Positions 34,948-46,562 of a stretch of DNA of 64,000 nt are shown piece by piece. Every line of letters starts with the position of its first letter. Position 1 is the stretch's first letter. The position numbers and the translations under genes are program-made. The notes beneath the pieces are model-generated. The model made no database searches and had not been told where the DNA came from. It worked only from the letters and a program-made list of their open reading frames with translations. This DNA is from Stenogyne calaminthoides (Eukaryota > Streptophyta > Magnoliopsida > Lamiales > Lamiaceae), in the NCBI GenBank assembly GCA_037126765.1, contig JBBCBC010000033.1, positions 14,336,085-14,400,084 of the forward strand. Reading direction: 5' to 3'.

Positions 34948-37557
34948 TCAAATCAGGCTTTAGGCACCCCTTTGGAATTGAGTCCTGGGGGGTTAGTGGT
35001 GGATTTAGGGATCCACACAAACAGAGCACTTCTATGAAAATCAGATAGATTAGAAGGTCTGATTTGTCTCCCATACATATCAATATAATCATACGTCTCT
35101 TTATACGCTTTCTGATTAGTATGATTATTCGTGTGAGCCTTGGATGACTTAGAAGACTTGGGATTTTTCTTTATATTTTGTCTTCGTAATCCAATTAATG
35201 GCTCAAAAAAGATAACCTAGATCTCACGGTTATAAGGGTAGGTACGATTGCTACCATCAAAAGATTCATATCTTTTTTTGGCATAGGTGGTTTTTGCGGT
35301 TTACCTATAGCTTGCTTATTAGGCAAATGACCTTGATTGGGTCTCGAGTTAGATTTCCTTCTTCTGAGTTGTCTCTTTTGATACCTAATCTGGCGATCGA
35401 AGTTGAGGTTTCTTCAGAAGAATTGGGTTCTTCCGTTGATTCCTCGGTGATGCTTTATCGATTAGGGTCCATTTACGTTCCTTTTCGATTAGGCACCTGC
35501 CTTATTTGCTCAGCAGGTCTTTTTCCCTTATCAGATACAAGTTTAGCTTTTAGTGTATCTTTGTCAGAGACTCGTTTGATTACACCCTTCTGAAGTGAAT
35601 CAAAAGGGGCTTTTGAGGATGTAGAAGAGTTCTCATACCCAATTCCCTTCTTGTTAGTCGGCGTTCGAAAATAGGTGTTCATATCTTGAACGGTTTTTGA
35701 TGACTTCGTGAAAACCTCTATTTTCTTTAGCAAAACTATCCTCGATGAGATTTTAGACTCTCATGTAGTCGGAATAGCTCATCAAATTTAGCTTGAAGGA
35801 TTTTGAAATCATCGACTTGTTTGTTTGTTGATTGCTAGTTGATCTTTGATCTGCTTCTCCTGATCAGAAGATTTATCTTTCAGAACGTTATGTTCCTCAG
35901 TTACCTTCTGAGCAGTTTCAGCGGATTTCAGTTCAGTAGCTTTACTGACAACGTTCTCTTTAACAAGCTGATTATTTCTGATCCTTAGCTTGTCATTTTC
36001 AGCTTCCACTATTGTATAAGTGTCTCTCTGCGATCGGAGAGATCATCAAGAAATTGCTCGAGTAGAGCCGCAAGTCAATCTCTCCAAAGAGTGTCTTAAT
36101 GATAGCGATTGTGGAAATTGAAAAAGCGAAGGTTTGGAGGTTACCTCAGATTGGTCCTCCTTGGCCATCAGCGGACTTCATCGTCATCCGAAGAAATATC
36201 GGATCTTCATGCTCGTGGAAGTCAACATCACTTTGCTCGAACCGACGAAGTCTTCTCTGATGAAAGCGAGTCCTCGGAAGGCGGATAGGAATCATCAATT
36301 CGGATGTGTCGTCGACGGGGCTTTCCTATCTACGGGCGTTGTTCTCTTACATTCGTTTCTCTTCTCTTTCTCACGGAGTCGGTCGAGGCGTCGGTCTTTG
36401 TAGTGACTGGTTTCTCACTGCGATCCTCGATCTACGGAACTTCCTCTGCCAGGTGAGTCACTCCGTCTGTAGGATCTGTAAGGTGACTTCCCTTTCTGAT
36501 GGTAATCTGAACTCCTTCTGTCATCTGTCAGATCATCTCTTTTATTTTCTCTCATCTGTTATCTGTTATCTTTTCTCTCATCTGTCAGATCATCTCTTTT
36601 ATTTTCTTCTCTGTGATCTCTTCGATCATCAGATCTGGTTCTTTCTAGTGATCTGTCAGTTGGCCTCCTGTTTCTTCTGTTGTCTTGATAGTCACTGTAG
36701 AATCTCCGATACTTACCAAATTGAGTATTTGTTCTTTCAAGTTTCTTGGTAAGCAGAGCGATCTGTTCTGCTTGACTCATTATGTTTCCAACAGGATCAG
36801 TGGCCTTCGATCTGCTGCTTGTTGCTTTGAATGCAACTGATTTAGATGTTGAGGCTTCAGCAGGGGTCTCATCTTCATCACCTTGTCCTCTTTCGATTAA
36901 ATCGAACTCGTGAGCTTTAAAGCTTAGGAACAAGCTACTAGGCTTCATCTTTGAAATGTCTTGGCAATCCTTGATTACCGTGACTTTCATGTCCCATTTC
37001 TTGGTGAGAGATCTTAAGATCTTGTAGTTGATATCTTTGTCTGACATCTCTCTTCCAAGTTCTTGTAGTTTATTCACTGACATGGTGATCCTCCCATCGA
37101 GCTCGTTGATGGTCTCATTGGGCAACATCTTTAGCTTTTCGAACTTCACCAGTTCAGCTTGTAGTCGGCTGTCTTTGATATGATCATTTCCTTCACATAT
37201 CCCAGCAAGAGTATCCCACATTGCTTTCGCGGTTTTGAGATTCTTTATGTTCTCCTTTGTGACTTTATCCATCGTCTTCATGATTATATGCCTGGCGATT
37301 GTATCTAGAGTATACAACTTTCTTTCTTCTGCATCCATCAGGGCTGGGCTTTTTCATACAAGACTTCCCAGTGCAAAGTCTGGATCTCCTCCAACTGCTG
37401 GGTTGTCGTGATATATGATGATGGGTCCTCGTTCAATGACTTCCATCATTCTGCCTCTTATCGATCCTAGATGGTTGCACATATATATAGCCCAATCTGC
37501 ATACTCATCAATTCAAAACTTAGGCAAATCATGGTACATGCCAGAGGTATTATCCAT
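34948..37557 (-). pseudogene. A2 gag, broken
   Basis: The start ATG is on the minus strand at 37557, 123 bp after the primer site, with the same first codons as A1-left (MDNTSGM). Two stops occur in the first 75 codons. The capsid-like part (37338-36559) is open, with the DTLAGICEGNDHIKDSRLQ and LKILRSLTKKWDMKV-type blocks of copia gag. The zinc knuckle expected near 36450 is unreadable, and the coiled-coil part (36009-35473) survives only in pieces. A basic linker leads to the protease. Confidence 0.85.
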
Positions 37558-37679
37558 GCTGAGTGATTTTGAAAACGAATGAGTTTTGAAAAACGATTTT
37601 TCAAGATCTGTTCAAATGACAACAAAGATTCTTCCTCAAGAATCGATGATACTCAAAGCCAGTGGTCTGTAGAACCACT

Positions 37680-37691
37680 GCTCCGATACCA
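37680..37691 (-). promoter_or_regulatory. Primer binding site of A2
   Basis: Minus-strand TGGTATCGGAGC, two bases from the LTR; one mismatch from the standard Met-tRNA site. Confidence 0.88.
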
Positions 37692-37693
37692 CT

Positions 37694-39464
37694 TGTAGGT
37701 CCCGAACGGGTTTTGTGAGGGTGGAAGTCTAGAGGGGAGGGGTGAATAGACTTCCAAAACTTTTTGTGTGGATCAGGTGTGAACTGCAGATTACCCGATC
37801 AGAGTGCTAGTGTATCACTTTAGACTGATGTTCAATCTTACTGAGTGCCTAAGGGCAGATCAGCTTGATATTTGTCAGTTTAACTGAATGGTGCGGAAGC
37901 TTGTTTTAACCCGTGTGAAAAACCAGTTTTATCAATTCAGATTCTTAAGTCAGTTTTCAACCAGTTGACTAAGGTGTCAATCTGATCAGATCAGTCGCTT
38001 GGTGCAGACTGAGCTTAACTTAGAATATGTATGTTGGTTTAAACTCAGTTGTGTGAATAGTGTAAAGCAATAAGAAAGCAAGTAAATGCACACAAGATTT
38101 TTTATAGTGGTTCAGACGAAACCCGTCTTACGTCCACTCTTCCCTTAACACAGGGGAACCTTAACCGAACTTAACCTACGAGACTTATACCCTTCACGGG
38201 ATGGCCGAGATGTTTACCGAGTTCTCACTCTACAAACTTAACCTACGGGACTTATATCCTTCAAAGGATGGCCGAGATGTTTATTGAGTTCACACTCTAC
38301 AGATGTTTATCGAGTTCACATTCAACCGAACTAGAAATCAGAAAACTAGAATCCCTAGTCTGAAATCTTCCGGGAACAAACTTAACCTAACTTTGCGTTT
38401 GGGTAAAGAATGTTTGAGGGTTCCAACTGGAAATCTATCATGGTGTTTTAGGTAGCCAAAATGCTAGTGGATAGGATTTCTTGCTAAGAACTAATGGGAT
38501 GAACACTCTAAGAATAATCTTCAAATATAGTGTTCTTTGAGCAGAGATTTTGCTGTAGCTTTTGCTTCTTTTGCGGTGTCTCCGTGTTCGTTCTTTGCGA
38601 ATTGTCTCTCTTTTCTTCAATTGACAAATAATCCCATTTTATAGACCTCGAAATCAAAGAGCCGTTGGAGAGCAATTTGAATTTCGGGCTATATTAGGTA
38701 GGTTGTAGGATATGATTGTGACGTGCTCCGATTATCGGCGTGGCGTAAGCATCTTTAGCGTTGTTTTTGTCCGCAGCGTCGTATCCGGCATTGTCAGCTC
38801 TTTTTGTGCACGTGTCGCTTTCTCCTTGGCTTCGCGAGGCGGCACTTCAGAAATTTATCCGTTAGACGATGGATATTCCTTTTGTAGAAGATTCGTCTTG
38901 TCTGGTGTATCTTTTAGATTGTTACCAGGTGTGAGCTGACTTGATCAGGTAACTGATCAGTCTACCTTGTTGAGTCTTCAGATGCACATTGTCTTAGCTC
39001 AATATGCAGACTCTGATGATATAGGTCTTCAGGTCTTTTGATCTTCAGGTGTCTCTGAGCCTCAGTGTATTCAGTCATACTGAGTCTTCAGGTTTGTTAC
39101 TGAGTCTTCAGGTTTATCTGAGTCTTCAGGTTCATCTGAGTCTTCAGTGTCTATCTGAGTCTTCAGGTTCATCTGAGTCTTCAGTGTCTTCTTGTCTTCA
39201 CCTGATCTTCTGACTTCTTATCTTCTGATTTGTGCTTAGTCTTCTGATCATCTGACCTTATCTGGGTCATCTGATACTTCGACCTGACCTATACATATTG
39301 AGTTCCCCCTCAATATGTGACCTATCTTTTACATTAGCTATCTATACATTTCAGCTGGTCATCTTAATCTGATTCTACGTCACCAGTCAGCTATCAGGTC
39401 TGACTGGTCCTATTACAACCTGTTTTGGAACTTCCATCAAAACTAAATTACAGATTTCCCAACA
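37694..39464 (-). repeat. 5' LTR of A2
   Basis: 1,771 bp, TGTAGGTCCC to CCCAACA on the plus strand. The minus-strand TATA box is at 38637-38643 and would drive the genomic transcript. It is longer than the 3' copy by about 27 bp, mainly near 39190-39240 within the 'tcttctgat' repeats. Confidence 0.95.
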
Positions 39465-39469
39465 GTAGC

Positions 39470-42400
39470 AATTATTGCAATGCTACGTAGGTGGCAGATG
39501 TTGCAATGCTACGATAATAATGGTTATTGCAATACTACGCAAGTAGCAGATATTGCAATGCTACATGAGTAGTGGTTAAAGAAGTGGGAGAAGTGCACCT
39601 GTCTTTTAAAGATGATTTTTTTTTTTGATTATCTTTATGTTCCCAGTTTTAGAAAGAATTCACTTTAAGTTTCTAAAATTTGATTAAAGGACACTAAGTT
39701 TCTTCTAATAAGAATGACATCATTTCTATGATGAGTGTATCTATTATGGGACATTGGTCGAATAATCTCTATACAATTAACTGTGCACACCACTCACGAA
39801 ATACATCCTATAACACATCAATTGTTTCCGATAAAAAAAAACGTTCATCAGACGTGAACGGGACACTTCTATGGCATCTAAGATTGGGTCATATAAATCC
39901 AAAGAGGATCCAAAGGTTGGTGAAAGACGGTTCACTGGAGTTTCTCCAAGTTGAACAAATTCCAACCTGCGAATCATGTTTGGAGGGTAAAATGACCAAG
40001 AGGGCATTTGGAGCCAAGGGGAATAGAGCCAAAGAAGTGTTAGAGATCGTTCACATAGATGTATGTGGTCCAATGTCAACCAAAGCAATAGGGGGTTATG
40101 AGTATTTTGTTACTTTTATTGATGATTACTCAAGGTACGGTTATATTTTTCTTATGAAGCATAAATCTGAGACCTTTGAGAAATTCAAAGAATTTAAGGC
40201 TCAAGCAGAGAATCATAGGGAAAAACGTATCAAGTCTCTACGATCCGATCATGGAGGCGAATACCTCAGCGATGAGTTTTTGAACTACTTATCTGATGAA
40301 GGGATTGCATCCCAGCTTACTGCACCCGGAACCCCTCAACAAAATGGGGTTACAGAGCGAAGAAACATAACTCTTTTGGAAATGGTTAGATCTATGATGA
40401 GTTATGCGGATCTTCCCAAGTCGTTCTGGGGTCATGCCTTGGAAACAGCAGCCAACATTCTGAACTTGGTGCCATCCAAATCGGTTCCCAAAACTCCCAA
40501 AAGAATTGTGGACCGGGCGCAAGCCTAGTATGAGACACATGAGGATCTGGGGGTGTCTGGCCTACGTGTTGGACAAGGAAGCCGGAAAATTGGATCCTCA
40601 ATCAGAATTAAGGTTGTTTGTGGGATACCCCGAGGGAACAAAAGGGTGTATGTTCTATGGTCCCGAAGATCAAAAGGTGGTAATAAGCACCCACTTTTGA
40701 TTTTTGGAAGAAGACTATATGAACGAAAGAAGACCCAGAAGTGAGATTACCTTAAATGAGCTAAGGGGTTAACCTCAATGCCAACTGTACAAGATGACAT
40801 ACCAAACGACACACTTACACAACCGGAGCCTCGTCGTAGTGGGAGGGTTGTGAAACAACCCGAGAGATTCATGGGAATAGGAGAGTCCTCAGACTTGATT
40901 CCCGGACAAGACAAATCAGACCTATGGACATATGACGAGGCAATCCAAGACAAGGATGCAGATTCTTGGCAAACAACAATGAAGCCGAAATGTGTTCTAT
41001 GTTTCATAACAGAGTGTGGGAGCTAGTCGAACCACTTAATGGGGTCAAACCCATTGGTTGCAAGTGGATGCATAAGAGAAAAAGAGGACCGGACGGGAAG
41101 GTGGAAACCTTCAAAGCAAGACTCATGGCGAAAGGTTATACTCAGAAAGAAGGGATCGATTATGAGGAAACTTTTTCACCCATAGCCATGCTTAAGTCCA
41201 TCCGAATTCTCTTATCGATTGCTGCGCATCTCGACTTTGAAATCTGGCAAATGGATGTCAAGACAGCTTTCCTTAAAGGAAGTCTTGATGAAGAGATCTA
41301 TATGCAACAACCCCAAGGCTTCATTGAAAAAGGCCAAGAACACCTAGTTTGTAAGCTCATGAAGTCCATTTACGGACTCAAACAGGCATCCAGAGCTTGG
41401 AACCAATGTTTTGATCATGTTATAAAGTCTTATGGGTTCGATCAAAATGAGTTCGAAAGTTGTGTGTACAAAAAGTGTCGGAATCGCATTGGTATTCTTA
41501 GTACTATCGTGAGATCGACATTACGATCATCCGGAATGATGTAAAGGTGTTATCGACGTAAGGGCATGGCTTTCAAAAACAGTTTTGATATGAAGGACTT
41601 AGGGAAGCCGCACACATCCTTGGGATCAAGATCACTTTCGAGATCGCAAGAAAAGGATGATAGGCTTATCGCAAAAGCTTCATATATAGACCTTTGTCTT
41701 TGAAACGATTCAAAGATGCGAGATTCCAAAAAGGCTTCGTACCTTTCAGACATGGAATCCATCTATCTAAGAAAATGTGCCCTAAGACGCAAAAGGAGAT
41801 AGATAACATGAGAGGCATTCCTTATGCTTCGGCTGTCGGAAGCCTTATGTATGCAATCCTGTGTACGAGACCGGATATCTGCTTTGCCGTTGGCATGGTG
41901 GCAAGATATCAAAGTAACCCGGGGAAAGAACATTGGACGGCAGTTAAAAATATTCTGAAGTATCTGAAAAGAACTCGGGATAGAATGTTAATTTATCAGT
42001 CAGATAGTCCAATCCCCATCGGGCTTCTGGACTCGATTTCTAATCAGACATAGACTCCAGAAAATCTACCTCCGGTAGTGTGTTTTGCATGGGGGGAGGA
42101 GCCGTGACATGAAGAAGCGTCAAGCAGAAATGCGTCGCAGATTCTACCATGGAAGCCGAATATGTAGCTACTTGCGAGGTAGCGAAAGAAGCGGTTTGGC
42201 TCAAGAACTTCCTAGTGGACTTGAATGTAGTTCCGAATTTGCCTAGTAGAATCACTGTTTATTGTGACAATGCTGGAGCAGTTGCAAATTCAAGGGAACC
42301 AAGAGCCCACAAGGCCACCAAACACATTGAAAGAAAATACCATCTTATACGAGATATCGTTAAGAGAGGAGATATAGATGTGGCAAAGATAGCGTCTAAA

Positions 42401-42499
42401 GACAACCTAGCAGATCCATTCACAAAGGGTCAGCCTCTGAATACATTCGAGAGACATGTGGAAGGAATGGGTGTCAAGATCGTTGTCAATCTGCTTTGA
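39470..42499 (+). pseudogene. C pol: integrase, RT and RNase H, broken
   Basis: Continues C after A2. The first 100 bp hold imperfect repeats of 'ttgcaatgctac'. From 39728 to 40528 one frame encodes the GAG-pre-integrase zinc domain (LWHLRLGHIN, CESCLEGK) and integrase with its catalytic set (HIDVCGP, RSDHGGEY, NGVTERRN). A frameshift at about 40510 leads to a continuation at 40506-40744. RT follows at 40966-41544 with ARLMAKGYTQKEGIDY, WQMDVKTAFLKG and YGLKQASRAWN; the Tyr-Val-Asp-Asp site near 41500 is destroyed by small changes. The RT thumb is at 41694-42053 and RNase H at 42149-42499 (MEAEYVA, CDNAGAV, ADPFTKG). The order is the standard copia order. Confidence 0.9.
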
Positions 42500-42605
42500 G
42501 TATAAATGAGAGAAATTATTAGGTTAGTGTAGGTGACATTAGATGTCACGAATTAGGAACTACACGAGACATGTTGTAGTATACTTAAAAGTAGATTTTG
42601 AGTAT

Positions 42606-42616
42606 AAATGGGAGAT
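42606..42616 (+). promoter_or_regulatory. Polypurine tract of C
   Basis: AAATGGGAGAT directly before the 3' LTR. Confidence 0.85.
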
Positions 42617-44430
42617 TGTTGGGATTATACTAGAAAGTATGCTTTTACTTTGTATAATCAAAACTGAATTTCGGACTTATTTACTGAAATAAATTGTTTA
42701 TCACTGATGCTTTAAATATCATTGAATGTTACATATATTTACTGCATAACTGTTCAATAAATAGTATGTGCTACATTGTAGTTAATTTAGTGATACCAGA
42801 TCACAGAAGATTAAATTAACAGTCCCTTGTAACTAAAAGTACGCCATTCACGACTTAGATGGAAATGAACAATCCATCATGAAAGGTTGAAGTGTAAGGC
42901 TCGGATTGACTTGTCTTGACCAAGAGATTACACTAGTGCACGACTGATGCACTGAATAGGACCTACAGGAGGACAAATTCTTCAGAATTGAACAAGGAAG
43001 AATTAGACCTCAGTGGTTCGTTATTTCTTAATTTTCGTTCCTTAAATAGGATCACGTGTGGTTGTTAACTATTGCTTTGACTTATCATGGGTAGAGAATC
43101 AACGAGATTCAATACTTTTTATCTTGGGCAATATTATTGGTCACATGTGATTGCTAAGATTTAATACGGAGAATCGTGTGCAAGTACGCTTGTTCGATTT
43201 GCCCCCTTGGGAGGTTCATAAGCTTTATCATACCAAATCTTGCAAGTGGAATTAGTTTCCGGTATGGATAATAATGTTGAACCATTCCTTGACCAAGGAC
43301 AAAAGATATTAATTAATGGAAAGCTATTTCAGTGGCTTGAATTAATTAATGGGCTAAATAATCTTAAACACGGGAAATAATAACCGGGAGCCATATTGAC
43401 TGTAATATGGGTTAAGATGGATAGTGCAATATTAATTTTGTAGTGGGATTAATTAATATTTATGGGCTTGAATAATATTGTGGCTCAATATTGATAATTC
43501 AAGATCCATTGGAAGGTCCAATCTTAATTCTCCTAAAGGCCCCCTAAGTAGCCCAACATATAGTCCAATAACTGAAAAAGGTGTTTAAAATAAAATAAAT
43601 ATTGTTGCTTATTTTTTCCATTATTTTCGAAATTTATGGATAAAAAGGGGAGAGATTTTCTTTGAATTTTGTTATGGAATGAAGATATGTATTCTTGGAA
43701 TACAAGATTATCTCATAAAATTCAAGAAATCTCCCACTTGGTTATTCATGAAGAAAATTTCGAATTTTTTGAAATATAAAGGGCAAGAAAGATTTTCTTG
43801 ATTTTCTTGAAAAGATATTATGGAAGATATGTATTTCTTGAAATACAAGAATATCTCATAAATTCAAGAAGATCCAAATCTTGGATTCTTGCCTATAATT
43901 TCGAAAATATCCCATAACAAAGAGTAGGTGGGATTTTGGGGAATATTATAATTATGGGAAAAAGAATATAGGAGATATATTCAAGATTTCTTGGAGATCA
44001 AGAAAAGATTTTCCCACATTATTTTTGCCAAAAATTTTCGACCACCTATGCTCTATAAATAGGGGATGACTCTTTCATTCCCAAGTACAATTCCATGTGC
44101 TGAAAAAATTAGTAAATCCACAAAGGTGGTGCAACATAATTTATTTTCCTTTTGTTAATTGTTCGCAAGTGTCCCATGATTAAGGAAATACTTGGGAAGT
44201 TCTTTTGGTGAGTCTAATCAACCAAGCCATTATCATCCCAAGAGGTACGTTCACGTAAACTCGTAGAATTTCGCATGCGTAGGATTTCGTGAATTAATTA
44301 TATGCATGATTTGTTGTTGGATTATTATTTGAATTAATATAGGATTAATTCATGCTAGTAATAATTATAAGAATTAAATTTGTATTTAAATATTCACCCC
44401 GAATAGATCTGTGCAACTTATTCCCCAACA
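42617..44430 (+). repeat. 3' LTR of C
   Basis: 1,814 bp, same ends as the copy at 19999-21835, with the TATA box at 44054-44061. Small indels account for the 23-bp difference, including a missing stretch near 44175. Confidence 0.94.
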
Positions 44431-46547
44431 ATGTAACCCTCGGGTTGATCCATGTATATTTCAGCATCTATCTCACAATTAAGAAACACAGTATTTACAT
44501 CCATCTGATGTATTTCTAGATTGTGAAAAGCAACAATCGCAATAAGTACACGAATGGATGTAATCCTCGTAACAGGTGAATAGGTGTCAAAGAAATCATA
44601 CCCTTCCTTTTGTTTAAAACCCTTTGAAACCAAACGGGCTTTATACTTTTCAACTGACCCATCTGCATTATACTTTCTTTTAAGGATCCACTTACATCCT
44701 AAGGTTTTGCAACCTTTTGGGAGATCAACCAACTCCCATGTGTGATTTTGCAGAATTGAATCATATTCGTTATTAATAGCTTCTTTCCAGAGCGGAGCAT
44801 CCGGTCTGGAAATAGCCTCTTTGATAGACTGAGATTCATCTTCTAACACGTAAGTGATGAAGTTTGGACCATAAGTCTTATCAATTCTAGCTCGTTTACT
44901 GCGTCTTAGTTCTTCACTCTCTTGAGTGAAAGGACCTGCAGTGTTATCTGATTCTTCGTGTGTTTGTTTGTTTGAACTCACTTCTTCTTTATCCTTACAT
45001 GGGAATACATTTTCAAAGAATATAGCATTCCTTGATTCTATTGTAGTGCCTACTGTCATATCGGGTATCTCTGATTTGTGAATCAAGAATCGATAAGCAC
45101 TACTGTTGAAGGCGTATCCTATAAAGATGCAGTCGACCGTTTTAGGTCCGATTCTCACTTGTTTAGGAAATGACACTTCAACTTTAGCCAAACACCCCCA
45201 CACTTTGAGGTGTTTGTAGGATGGTTTACACTTTTTCCACATTTCATAAGGAGTTTCATCCTTATTTTTTAGTGGAATCTTATTCAAAATGTGGTTAGCT
45301 GACATAATAGCTTCCCCCAACAAGTTCTGAGGCAAACCCGAGCTGATTAACATAGCGTTCATCATCTCTTTTAGTGTTCGGTTCTTTCTTTCCGCAACAC
45401 CATTAGATTGAGGTGAGTAAGGGGCTGTCGTTTGATGTATGATGCCAGGCTCAATACATAACTGTTCAAACGGAGCCACATACTCTCCACCTCTATCACT
45501 ACGAATTGTTTTAATTCCAGTGTTCAATTGATTCTCTACTTCAGTTTTGTGACGTTTAAACGCTTCAATTGCTTCATCTTGACTTCGTAAAAGATAAATG
45601 TAGCAGAATCTAGTGCAATCATCAATAAAAGTAATAAAGTACTTTTTTCCACCTCTAGTTTGCACAAACTTTAAATCACATACATCCGTGTGAATTAATT
45701 CTAGAGGGATTGTGTTCCTTTCAACAGATTTAAATGGTAATTTACCCATTTTATCTTCTACACATATCTCACATCTTTTGGATGTATCAACGTTTGCAAT
45801 GTTAAGTAAATTCAAATTTACTAAACGCTTTATAGCTTTTAAATTAACATGACCTAATCTAAAATGCCATAAAGAGGAACACTCAACGATATACACAGAA
45901 GTAGAAGCATTCTCTTTAATAATAGTGTTTTTGCCTTTACGGCTTACAACCATGACTGAAATTTTGAATAAACCATTCTCGAGATAATCTTTCCAGAGAA
46001 AAGTACCAAACTTACTCAATACAACTTTGTCAGACTCAAACACTAACTTAAACTTGTGACTAACTAACAACGAGCCAGAGATCAAGTTCTTTCGGATGTA
46101 TGGGACATGCAGCACATCATTCAGCTTCAGCTCCATCCCCGAGGTCAGCTTCAGCACAACTGTTCCAACACCAGCCGCTTCAGACGAGGCCTGGTTGCCC
46201 ATAAACAGCTTTCTCCCTTTAGCAGGAGAATAGGTGGAGAATGCAGACTTCTCCGAGCAAACATGGCAAGTGGCCCCAGTGTCCACAAACCATTCCTTCT
46301 TGTTGTCCACCATGTTGGCTACAGTCACCACAGCAGACAAATCAACATCCGTGAACTCCCATTCAGCCACGTTCACAGAGTCATTCTTGGGCTTTTTGCA
46401 ATCACTTGCCCGATGACCAGGCTTGCCACAGTTGTGGCATTTTCCAGAGAAAACGAATTTCTGCTTGGTGGCAGGAGCAGCAGACTTTCCCTTGACTTCT
46501 TTCTCGTTGGGGTGTTTTCTCTTCACTGGTGGATCTTTTTTCTCCAT
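44431..46547 (-). pseudogene. D pol: zinc knuckle, protease, integrase and N-terminal RT
   Basis: A 700-codon minus-strand open frame, cut off by C. In order: a CCHC knuckle (CHNCGKPGHRASDC, 46439-46398); protease WFVDTGATCHVC with Asp-Thr-Gly near 46283; the GAG-pre-integrase domain (LWHFRLGHVN, CEICVEDK); integrase with HTDVCD, RSDRGGEY and NGVAERKNRT; the linker; and RT up to HQMDVNTVFLN and the Asp-Gln-Pro-Glu-Gly block. The frame meets C within a codon; the duplicated atgta on the far side re-enters the same reading phase at 20043, so C broke an open frame. The upstream neighbour is gag, in the same frame and separated by one TAG. Confidence 0.93.
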
Positions 46548-46562
46548 CAGATTTGCTTTGGC

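Larger units (their letters stand above)
23961..39464 (-). mobile_element. A2: complete SIRE-type Ty1/copia element with extra 3' gene module
   Basis: A 15,504-bp element with LTRs at 23961-25704 and 37694-39464 and the 5-bp duplication gtagc at 23956-23960 and 39465-39469. Order on the minus strand: 5' LTR, Met-tRNA primer site, gag, protease, integrase, RT, RNase H, a 2.1-kb spacer that carries an antisense gene, a very long 3' ORF, polypurine tract, 3' LTR. The LTRs differ at about 10 of the first 430 bases plus an indel of about 27 bp, so it is the youngest layer of the stack. Gag and integrase are badly damaged, while RT/RNase H and the 3' ORF are nearly open. Confidence 0.95.
19999..44430 (+). 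mobile_element. C: Ty1/copia element, full length, interrupted by A2
   Basis: LTRs at 19999-21835 and 42617-44430 differ at about 11 of the first 380 bases. The 5-bp duplication atgta occurs at 19994-19998 and 44431-44435. Without A2 the element is about 8.9 kb: 5' LTR, Met-tRNA primer site, a long leader with a GC-rich island, decayed gag, protease, integrase, RT, RNase H, polypurine tract, 3' LTR. A2 is inserted just after the protease active site. Coding parts carry frameshifts throughout. F (49668-52576) is a relative of C. Confidence 0.94.

Noticed and set aside
36306..36752. Plus-strand 148-codon ORF opposite A2 gag
   Set aside because: A shadow of the gag Arg/Asp-rich repeats on the other strand; no leader or signal of its own, and a Ser/Leu/Phe-rich composition explained by the repeat.
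39728..42499. Treating the C pol pieces as separate genes
   Set aside because: They are consecutive domains of one pol separated by small frameshifts, between C's two LTRs.
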